DNA from: Drechmeria coniospora
Taxonomy: Eukaryota; Ascomycota; Sordariomycetes; Hypocreales; Ophiocordycipitaceae
Assembly: GCF_001625195.1 (NCBI RefSeq)
Contig: NC_054389.1
Location: 10,226,520 to 10,290,519 of the forward strand
Reading direction: 5' to 3'
Length of the DNA: 64,000 nt
The position numbers were made by a program, and so were the translations under genes. Below, piece by piece: positions 43,892 through 53,650 of this stretch; position 1 is the first letter of the stretch; each line of letters begins with the position of its first letter. Under the pieces are notes generated by a model. That model was not told the DNA's origin. It made no database searches and saw only the letters and a list, made by a program, of their open reading frames with translations.

Positions 43892-46623
43892 GGCCGTGGC
43901 GTCGTGCGGTAGGGGCGCGGGCGCCGTCGTCGGCTTCGGCGACGGCGAGGCTTTTATTGACAATCTGCCGTCGCTCCCGGCTCGCGCGAGCAGGTGCTGG
44001 TACCCCTATACGCGTCGGCGGACAGGTACATGTACAGCGGCGGTACCCGTGCGTGTGCACGAATGAGCACGAGAGCGCGAGCGCCCTACGGTCGGTCGTC
44101 GGTCGGTCAGTCGGTCAGTCGTCGTCGTCGCCGCCAGTCTTGGGGGGCAGGGAACGCGGGAGAGTCGTCGGGGAATGCAAGCTCGATCCACTTCGGGGCC
44201 CAGGGCGAGCGGATGCGAGGCGCTCACATGAGAGGCCGGCGGGCGTGCGGCAGGGCGGGAGCGCAGGCGAAGAGCTGACAACGTCGTCCTGAAGTGGCGG
44301 CGGCCGCCGTGGACAGGGTAAATGAGGATGTGCCGCCGCTGCGATGGCAGTTGGGTGGAAGAGAAGGGGAGAGAAGGGGAGAGAACGAGGCTCGAGGTGA
44401 AGGCAGCTGCGGCTGGCAGGTGGGGTGTAGGAAATCGGCAGAAAGGTTGGGGGGGATTTCAGTCGAGAGACGAGACGAAGGCGAAAAGTTGCAGTACCTG
44501 CGGAGTACATTACATGTACTGTACCTGTTCATGTACAGTACAGTACTCGGAACCTTGCAGCTACTGGCACTCTGGTGCACGGTACATGTAGCTGGTACTT
44601 GTCCTTGTCTGCAGGGCGTAGGACCCCCAGGAACAACAAAGAGGAAACAGGGGACGAATGTTCGGTTCGTGGTAGACGTCCCGCACGGCAGTGCGGTGGA
44701 GTACTCGTAGGCTAACAGCCGTGAACAAGCCAAGAAGTGGCACCGACGCTCCCATGTAGCAGCTCGTACCTGGCAACGACGGCTCCGCGGAACAAGTACT
44801 CGGGGGGTAATTACGGAGTACGGAGCGTTGCGGAGTACAACTGCAGTACGGAGTATTACTGTACTGTACTTACAGTTAGTACGGAGCACGGAGTACTTAC
44901 TTACTTGCATGCATGTCCGCTGGATGGATGGATAGATTCCCTAGAGCCGCTACAGATACCTGATGGGTGATGGTGAGACATGTCCCTGGCCGGCTGGCTG
45001 TCTGCATCAGCCGCCGTGGGCGTAGGGCGGACTCCTCCGAGGGTCGCGACGCAGCCACCTTCAGGCGATGCGGCGATTGCAGCCCGTCAACCAACAGCAC
45101 GGCCGGCCTAGCGCAGGCGCCAGACGGCGGAGGGGGAGGAGGCAGCAGGACGCCGACGAGAACGATGCTGACGGCGGCGTTGAGTAGGTAAGCTGGTTGG
45201 AGACGGCTGCCGCGGCGACGGTGCCGGCGATGACTATGCTGGATGGTGCGGCGCACTTTGCCCATGCGCATCCGATGCACGTGCTCACGACTGTGCAATT
45301 GCTGTTTCGGCCGACTTTGAAACATTGGTTCGCACATGGACTGTGCTGTGCACGTGTATGCCGTTGCGGAGAGCCGCGAGTGAGGATGCGTTCCAGCCTG
45401 GCCCGCCGGTTGCAGCGAAGTTTGTCGGCTGACCGAGGGCGAGCTGCCGAGCAATTGCTAGTGCTACGCCATGGTACCGTAGCAGCCTGTGACCATTACT
45501 GTTCTGACCATATGTACAGCGACGGCGACTTGGGATCTGCTACGCTACAGTACCATAGGGCCCGCGAATCACCACAATGCGGCAGCACCTTGGGATCTGC
45601 TACGCTCCCGTGTGCGCCTACGGAGTCCAGGTGTCGACCATTGCAGAGTGTGCCGGGTCGAACTGTCCGTGAGAATCACAAAGATCCAAGACAAAGGGGC
45701 AAGGGCCGGCGCGGACGGACCAAGCACGCATACTCGTTATGACCGCTGCGAGGACCCATGTAGAGGAGCAATTCTCGACGAGGGTGCATGCGCGTGCGCT
45801 ACGGGACATGATGTGGTGTGAAATGAAATGATGCTCCTCGGTTTCCTCCTGGCAGCCTGCGTACAGGCCGCACCGCACCGAGCGTGAAGAACTCGGTCCC
45901 AGCTTTGTGTTGAATAGATTGTGCTGCGCATGCACTTGGGTGTGGGTGGCATGTAAACGTACGTATTGTACATAGCAAGTACGGACACGGAGAAAGAGTA
46001 TTAATTATCGGTGCGGTTTGGTTGGGCCCGACATTGTTGGCGCTGGGCGCCCGGGGAATAATACGTCAACAGCGCTCGAACAGGCTGCTGGTCGCTTTGC
46101 CGTGCGCGCATCGTCCGCATACATGTTACAGTACGCACTGTGCATGTGCAGGACGTGTGGTGCCAAGTTTCAGGTATGCTCACAGTACTTTGTGTGCTCC
46201 GTACTTTGCCTACGTACAACTACCTACTAGTATCTACACCCACTCATGACCATGGTACGGCAAATCGGCCCCGGTGTACCGACCGCAGCGTTTTGGGTTC
46301 TGCTGCTTCCACTGTCTGAACAGGGACTCGATGGAGCTCGCACTGTCTGAACAGAATGCTGCAAAGCCGATTCGTCGCTTGGTTGCCCCAACAGCCCTCG
46401 CAAAACGGAAACCCAGCCTCGGGACAGGTTCAATGATTATGTCCTGTAGAGTATTGCATCATTGCCGCCGCGTAGCTCGTCGGAGCCGGAAGCGCTCCTA
46501 TTCCTGCGACCAACGACGTCGTTTGTCCGCTTGCCCCTCCCTGCCTGCCTCTCCCGCGCCCGACTGTCGCTTTGGGTGGTGACGCCGATGCCAGTCTGCG
46601 TTGCGGGAGAAAAGTACGGACAA
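43892..46623. other. Intergenic, C/T-rich leader then GTAC fields
   Basis: 43892-44500 is a pyrimidine-rich leader region for the upstream-strand gene. 44490-44560 and 44790-44910 are dense in GTAC words. 44900-46600 holds only short ORFs, including a basic/proline-rich one at 44897-45454 (minus) without support. A direct doublet cttgggatctgctacgct lies at 45528 and 45588. Confidence 0.5.
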
Positions 46624-46968
46624 CTACCGTTGCTCCCCACCGTTCGTCGTCACGTCCATGTATTGCGCCTTGCTCCAGTCTATGTAATAACGGTGAAGAC
46701 GCGTGCCGTTGTAGCATTGGCAGTCGCCCGCGATTCGTCGAATAATATTGTCCACCCGATAGACCTTCAAGTTGACGCAAGTGCCGCCATCGTTTTGCCC
46801 CGTCCTGGAGCAAAGTGTGTCGCATTGCTTTGTGCTCTTGTCCAGCTTCAAACGTGGGGTCGCAATCCAGTCGCAGACGGGCCAACCCGGAACGCTCCTC
46901 GCGGCTTCACATTGGCCAGGCCACGCCATCAGAGCTGTGGTGAGCAGGGTGAAGGCGTTGCTCTTCAT
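46624..46968 (-). CDS. Secreted six-cysteine protein with defensin-type (CS-alpha-beta) spacing
   Basis: 114 residues, no intron. Signal peptide MKSNAFTLLTTALMAWPGQC to about residue 22. Six mature cysteines at 32, 49, 53, 64, 83 and 85, giving C-x16-C-x3-C-x10-C-x18-C-x-C with GGTC at the fourth. C-x3-C, G-x-C and C-x-C are the three diagnostic elements of the cysteine-stabilised alpha-beta fold, and the x3 and x10 gaps match fungal defensins such as plectasin. The loop before the last pair is longer than usual, and a 29-residue tail (YNGTRLHRYYIDWSKAQY...) with an N-glycosylation site follows. TATATA lies 230 bases upstream. It stands alone in a repeat field. An antimicrobial or host-facing role is inference; it could be another secreted Cys-rich family. 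Confidence 0.68.
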   Translation of the reverse strand: MKSNAFTLLTTALMAWPGQCEAARSVPGWPVCDWIATPRLKLDKSTKQCDTLCSRTGQNDGGTCVNLKVYRVDNIIRRIAGDCQCYNGTRLHRYYIDWSKAQYMDVTTNGGEQR

Positions 46969-47196
46969 TGTGCCGTGAACTCTCCTTTGCTTGTGGGAAG
47001 GTAGATTCTGTGGTCGAATGGCACGGGCGTGGGTGCGACCGTGGCCTTGGCCGTCGCTTGGGAACTTGTCCATGATATACTTGGCTTGGAGCATCGTTCG
47101 CCCGTACAAGCAAGTACTTGTGCACGTGCCATTGCTGTGCACTGGACCCCGTACCGTACCCGTACATACTCATCTACAAGCACTGTTCGGAGTCCA

Positions 47197-47202
47197 TATA
47201 TA
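47197..47202 (-). promoter_or_regulatory. TATA box of the six-cysteine protein gene
   Basis: GTTATATATGGAC on the minus strand, about 230 bases before the ATG at 46968. No other TATA-like word lies between. Confidence 0.4.
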
Positions 47203-47530
47203 ACTACCGAGTATTGCTACGACGCAAATTGTTTCAACATTCTCTTACTCCGTTCTTACTCACAGGATTCCTTCCAAGAGTTTTAGACGATGGCCGTTGG
47301 GAGGACTACCACGGAGGAGTCGTAGTACCAAAAGTGAGCAGCAAATAGTATCAACGCTGCTGCAAGCACTTCGACGGAGTACAGTCCAGTGCACCAATGA
47401 ACAGTTAGTAAGTACTTGCACAGCGCCCTGGTGCCCTAGCGTCAGTACCTACTAACCTACTAGTAGTCCAGGTAGGAAGGCAAGTACAGAAGTAAGTACG
47501 GTACGCTACAAGTACATGTATACACCCAAG

Positions 47531-47580
47531 TACAGTACAGTACAGTACAGTACAGTACAGTACAGTACAGTACAGTACAG
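47531..47580. repeat. Pentanucleotide array (TACAG)10
   Basis: Ten perfect tacag units, flanked by further GTAC words. Confidence 0.95.
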
Positions 47581-50142
47581 TACTTACTTGCATGCAAGTA
47601 CAAGTATTACTGTGTGTGCAATGGCAGACTACTTGTATGACTGTACAGTAGAGTATCTGTAAGTACTCTTTCATGGTCACACTACTAATTTAAGTACCCC
47701 TGGTATTTTTGTTACTTAAAAGTATACATGTACTCCGTACGGAGTACATGGTAATATACGTCATGTGCGGTATGAAGGCCAGATCCCGATTTTGATTGTG
47801 TACTAACACTTAGGTACGGAGTACCTACGGAGTATTACAGTACAGTACTTAAGTACTTGTATTGCTTATATTTACTACGGAGTATTATTCGGTACATGTA
47901 CGGAGTACGGAGTACTGTAGTTGAACATGTTCACACATGTATACGTACTGTATTGCTCCGTTGGTGTCAGAGTAAGCAACTGCAAGCATTATTACTCCGC
48001 ACGGCACTTGCTTCTTGAACGCACTTGGATGCATTCCGTACATTGTACGGAGTACTTATACGTTCAAGTACATGTACAGTAAGTACATGCATGTGCTTCC
48101 GCACAAGACTCGGTACTTCAATACCGGCAATACTCCGAGTGGAAACTTCAATCTCAATGTGTCGACCGATGGGTCTTGGCGTGGGTACCAGGATCACTCG
48201 TGTTTTCGTACCGAACGGATGCTGTACTAAGTATAATTAAGTAAGTACAAGTACAACTACGGAGTATAATTTCTGTACTTGAGGACATGGGCTTACAACT
48301 ATGTAGTTATACTCCGTACTTACTGTACACCTATTGTATATGCATAGCTGTAAGTACTTGATTACGTATAAAGTACATATATTGCACAAGCTGTACTTAA
48401 GTACACCTACTTGTACGTAACCTTTATGTAATTGCATGAACGCCTGTTCTTTCGAGCTGTACAAGTATTACATGTACTGTACATGTAAGTAGGTGCACTT
48501 GTAGGTGTATACTTAAGTACTTGTGCATGTACTCCATAATATACAGTACACCCAACTACGTTGTACAACTAAGCAAGTATACTGTACTCCGTACTTGCTT
48601 GCACTCCGTACGATTGTTATGAATACTCTGCAGTGCTGCACGGAGCACTACCTACTTACTGTAAGTACGTACAGAGCAACTACTTAATACATGTAAATAT
48701 AAATACAACTACAGAAGTTAGAGTGCTTTCGTTGGCTTTTGTGTTCAACTCCGCTTGCTCAATTCCTCGTTGGATTTGCCACGTGCGTTTCTAGATCTGC
48801 TTTGACACCAACCAGAGTCGTTTGTTGCCTCTCACAATGGCTGGCCAGCTTCGTTCTGTAGTTTCGCACCGTCGAGCCCTGGCAACTACCAGTCAGCCTA
48901 AAGGACACGCACTTGAAGGTGCACGGTGGCTGACCAAAGGTGGTTGCGAGTATTACCCACCGACCCAAGCACGGTTGCCTGTCGGCTCCATTGCGAGCGA
49001 CCAGTTCTGTCTAAAGTTGGTTGTGGTATTATTACCACGATGGAGTGGTTTTATTTCTCAACCGGCTCGTTTTTGGACATGTACTTACTTACAGTATTCA
49101 AGTACTGTACTTGTAATGACAATCCTACTAATTGTACTTACAGCACATGTACGGTGCATTCGTACCTATGGGGGAGCGCTCGTTGAGAATTTTCAGCGGT
49201 CCGGGGCGGCCAGCCGGGGCGGCCGCGCGGCCTCGACGCCTTACCGAGCAATAATATCTTGCACTCCTTCGTTGCGTGTACTCAAGTACGTGTATTTGGA
49301 TACTCCGTACTCCATGCAAGGCACAGGTGTACTAGGTGCAATACACCTACTGTACTCCGTACTTACATGTGCTTACAGTACGCTTACATGTGCTTCCTGA
49401 AAGCAATAAATTGTATGTATAATAATATAAATACTTGTAGTTGTACAGAGTACAGCATGCAGTAATTCTCCGTAGGTGTACGGAGTACTCCGTAAATGTG
49501 CTTGTATTTACAAGTACAGAGCACACTTACATTACTTGTGTACTTGCATGTGCAGTACTTACTTATGTACCTACAGTACTGTAGACGCAAGGATCGAAGC
49601 GCCTTGAACTAGGCCGTCGATTGCCGAAGGAGGATTGGAGCGCCACACCTTATACTTATGTTTGCCCTGTCGGACGCCTATGAGTCCAAGAACAAGTACT
49701 CCGTACACCTACATAAGTGTACAAGTACACATCCCGCCCTGTTTGTAAGTAAATGTTCAAGTACTTAAGTACTGTACTGTACTTACTTATGTGTTGTACT
49801 GTACTTTGTGAACTATACAGTAAGTTCGAGTAAGCACAAGCACAATAACAATACGTACTTGCACCATAAAAGTACCGCGAGGCGCCACGCCATGTTTCCT
49901 TGTTTGGTTAGCGCATGCCTGCCAAGAGACAAAAAAAATTAATGAATCACAGGAAAACAACAATTGCCGAGACAAGGACATCCTTGCAGGTGTATGCGAA
50001 TAGAGCGATCTGGAGCCGTCGTTGCGACACAAAGTCACGAGGCTGAGCTCTTGCGGCTGATTGACTGCACGCTTCCTGCCCGAGACTGAATCGGCTCCGT
50101 CCTCGAGCCTGTGTCGCAAACCAGGACGGGGTCCGGTCGAGG

Positions 50143-53100
50143 ATGAAGTTTGCCAAGGAGTTGGAGCACGATGCCGTGCCTGGTATGTTCTGACGAAGAC
50201 ATGTCTCAACTCCACGTGCGCTGACAGGTTCGCCCCGCCCGTTGCAGAATGGCGCATCAAGTACCTCAACTACAAGCTCGGCAAGAAGCACGTCAAGGCG
50301 GTGTCGAGGGCCATCAACCGCACGCCTCGCGCAGTCGTCAAGGGAACACCCTCGCAGCTCCGGCCGAGATCGGCAGACGTTCCTTCGAAGAGCACACCCA
50401 TCCCCGGTCGTGCGCCGCCTCCCTCCGTCCAGCCGGCGCCGATCCCGGCGTTGCATGTCACGGGCAGCGAGCGGGACGACGAGCGAGCGGGCGAGGATGA
50501 TGAGGCCGAGCATGACCTCTTGACGGGCAGCGGCAAGGATGTTCAGTACGGCAGCTTCGTGCCGACTCCATTTTCGCAAAGCCCCGAGACGCAGGCCGAT
50601 GGCGAGCACGAGTTTGAGCTTCCCGCTCCGGCCTTGCGCGTGCCGTCCAACCCCACGGATGCGTCGCAAAGGAACGTGGGCATCTTTGGGCCGAAGAACA
50701 GGAGATCATCCCTCACCGCCGTCAACGCCACCTCGGCCGTCTCCCACACCGCCGAGCTGACGAGGTCGAGGACCGTTCCGAGGAAGCAAACGGTGGGAGC
50801 CCGTTCGGAATCCTCCTCCCAGCTCCGCCGCATCCTCTCGAGGGCCACCGATGGCGGAGCCTCGCACTCCGATCTCGTCCGCGAGCGAGAGCGCGACTTT
50901 TACGACTTCATGGACGCCGAGCTGGAGAAGGTAGAGGCCTTCTACAGGCTCAAGGAGGAGCAGGCCGGCCAGCGTCTCGTCGTCCTGCGCGAGCAGCTCC
51001 ACGAGATGCGCAACAGGCGGATTCAAGAAATGACGGACAAGCACGACGCCCGCAAGAACCGCAACGGCACCGCCGCCGAGAACGGCCACGACAAGGCCAA
51101 CGGATGGGTTCGGCCGATCAAGGCCAAAATCTTCCCGCCCGGGCCCAACTCCAGGGCCCTCCGCAGCATGCCCCAGACGCCGCGTCTCGCCGCCCGCGCC
51201 TCGGCCGAGACCAACATGCGCGACTACAGCCGCCGCCCGGCCGACGACGAAGTCTCCTACCGGACCGCCAAGCGAAAGCTGAAGCTTGCCCTGCAGGAGT
51301 TTTACCGCAGCCTCGAGCTCCTCAAGTCGTACGCCCTCCTCAACCGCACCGCCTTCCGGAAGATCAACAAGAAGTTTGACAAGGCGGCCAACGCCCGGCC
51401 GCCCCTGCGATACATGAACGAAAAGGTCAACAAGGCCTGGTTCGTCAACAGCGATGTGCTCGACGGACACTTGAAAGCCGTCGAGGACCTCTACGGCCGC
51501 TACTTTGAGCGGGGCAACCACAAGCTCGCCGTCGGCAAGCTGCGCGCCATGGCGAGGAAGTCGACGGACGAATCGGGGAGCTCCTTTGTCAACGGCTTCC
51601 TCATCGGCACCGGCGTGGTCCTGAGCATCCAAGGCCTCGTCTGCGCCTCTCGATTGCTGCTCGACGACGACGCCCAGATCCGCCAGGACACGAGCTTCCT
51701 GCTCCAAATATACGCCGGCTACTTTCTCATGCTGCTGCTGTTCTCGCTCTTCTGCATCGACTGCTTCGTCTGGACGAGGAACAAGGTCAACTATCCCTTC
51801 ATCTTCGAGTTCGACATGCGAAGTCACATCGACTGGCGACGATTGGCCCAGTTTCCCAGTTTCTTCCTCTTCCTCTTTGGCCTGTTCTTCTGGATCAACT
51901 TTAGCAGATTCGGCGCAGGCTGGATGTACCTCTACTACCCCGTCGTCTTGATTGCCATCACCCTCGGCATCATATTCCTTCCCGCGCCCGTGCTGGTGCA
52001 CAAGAGTCGGCAGTGGTTTGTCTATGCCCATGTGCGACTCTCTCCCTCGCCCCCTTTCCCACCTTGGCTGACCATCGACCAGTGGCGCCTGCTGCTGGCT
52101 GGCATATATCCGGTCGAGTTTCGCGACTTCTTCCTCGGGGACATGTATTGCTCTCTCACGTACTGCATGGCCGTACGTTGCTTGCCCTGCTGTGCTGTCA
52201 CATGCTGCGGGGGTGCCATGTGAGCTGACGCTTGGCAGAACATCGAACTCTTCTTCTGTCTATACGCCAACCGATGGGACGATCCGGCCAAGTGCAACTC
52301 GAACCACTCGCGCCTTCTTGGCTTTCTCACGACGCTGCCTCCCATCTGGCGTTTTCTCCAATGTCTGCGACGATACCGAGACACGGCCAACGTGTTCCCG
52401 CACCTCGTCAACGGCGGAAAATATACCATGACGATTGTCTCGTTCATGATGCTCTCGCTGTACCGCATCGACGGCAGCACCACCAACCTCGCGCTGTACA
52501 TCACCTCGTCCCTCATCACGAGCATATACGTCTGTACGTAACGACGAACCCCCCCCTGTTCTGGTCTCGGATCCTAGCAGTGCTCTAACCGGGAACAGCG
52601 ATATGGGATCTGTTCATGGACTTTTCGCTCCTGCAAGCCCACTCTCGCCACGCCCTCCTACGCGACATTCTGGCGCTCAAGCGTCGCTGGCCCTACTACG
52701 CCATCATGGTGGTCGATCCGTTGCTGCGCTTCGCCTGGATCTTTTACGCCATCTTTACTCACAACGCCCAGCATTCGACCACAATATCCTTTGTCGTCGC
52801 TCTCCTCGAGATTTCGCGACGAGGCATGTGGGCCCTCTTCCGGGTCGAGAACGAACACTGCGCCAACGTGGCCCAGTACAAGGCCTCACGCGAAGTCCCG
52901 TTGCCCTACCTCATCGAGCCGCTCATGGACCGCGCCAGCACCGATGATGGCCCCGTGATGGTCGGCCACGACGACGCGGAGCTCGGGGTGTCTGCCCCTG
53001 CCGGTCCCGTTGCCTCCACTGCCAGCACCACCACCGTCGCCAGGCCTAGCGAAGGTCTCCGACGGCGGGCCGAAGCCAGCACGACCCGGACCTTTTCCAA

Positions 53101-53278
53101 GATTCTCGCCGAGGCCCACAGGCAGGACTTTCAGAAGAGACGCAAGGCCGCTGACCAGAATGTCGTTGATGAGGAGGCGGTAGACAACGACCAGAGCGAT
53201 GATGACGATGACGACGACGACGACGAAAACGACGACGACGACGATGATGAAGAGGAGGCCGCATCGCTCATGGAGTGA
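50143..53278 (+). CDS. SYG1: SPX-EXS protein of the Syg1/XPR1 family
   Basis: Membrane protein of the phosphate exporter/sensor family; SPX binds inositol pyrophosphates. Exons 50143-50182, 50248-52031, 52083-52172, 52239-52533 and 52599-53278; 962 residues. SPX begins MKFAKELEHDAVPEWRIKYL and is interrupted by a long disordered insert, resuming at FYDFMDAELEKVEAFYRLKE and LKLALQEFYRSLELLKSYALLNRTAFRKINKKFDK. Membrane segments start at GFLIGTGVVLSIQGLV. The EXS domain shows HWRLLLAGIYPVEFRDFFLGD, FFCLYANRWDDPAKC, then LPPIWRFLQCLRRYRDT and HLVNGGKYT. The 51-base intron at 52032-52082 is a multiple of three without stops and would be read through by naive ORF callers; removing it restores YAHWRLLLAG. 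The C-terminus is a Gly-free acidic Asp/Glu tail. Confidence 0.93.
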
Positions 53279-53650
53279 GTCGCGCGAGCTGCGTCATGGT
53301 GGCGAGTAGTGTTGATTTGAGTCCAATGAACGTAATGGAACATGATGTAATGTGCAAAACTAATGAACGCCGCGTGTGCGCCTGCGTATAGAGGCCCTTA
53401 ATGTAATCAAAGTTCAAGGAAGGAGGCTCTAGCGATGCCAGAAGCCGAATGCATATAATGACTCAAATTTTTGCCTGCTCCAAGATTTGCCCATCAAGAG
53501 GCCGCGATGCATATATGTACATTTTGCCTGATGCTGCGGCCGCCCACCGGCCTCTAATGTGCACGCAGGGGACCCTGGCTCTGGCCAAGCGCCTGCGACC
53601 GACAGGCAGGCACCGAGCAGTCGTCTGGTTCTGCTCTAGCCACGGCTTGT
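53279..53650. other. Convergent gap SYG1/aminopeptidase
   Basis: Tail-to-tail 372 bases with AT-rich 3' flank (gatgtaatgtgcaaaactaatg). No gene seen. Confidence 0.5.

Larger units (their letters stand above)
46969..50142. other. 3.2 kb repeat-dominated intergenic region
   Basis: The densest GTAC field in the window (47400-48720 and 49080-49800). It includes (tacag)10 at 47531-47580 and a perfect 24-base palindrome at 47727-47750 (half site catgtactccgt). 48690-49070 is non-repetitive, with TATAAATA at about 48698 and a Kozak-like cacaATGG at 48837, but the ORF that follows is unconvincing. Confidence 0.6.

Noticed and set aside
42782..43912. 376-codon plus-strand frame opposite the disordered protein
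   Set aside because: Ala/Gly/Arg/Val composition typical of antisense shadow; the other strand has the conserved SGYVALLRKQKATVWC core.
44897..45454. 185-codon minus-strand ORF, basic and proline-rich
   Set aside because: No recognisable domain; mixed composition with GTAC-repeat translation at its end.
47400..48720. Possible CRISPR-like array or telomeric repeat
   Set aside because: No regular repeat-spacer period and no telomere unit; the words are short palindromes in irregular order in a eukaryotic genome.
50706..52031. 441-codon minus-strand frame opposite SYG1
   Set aside because: Mirrors SYG1 codons; no family motif, while the plus strand carries SPX and EXS hallmarks.
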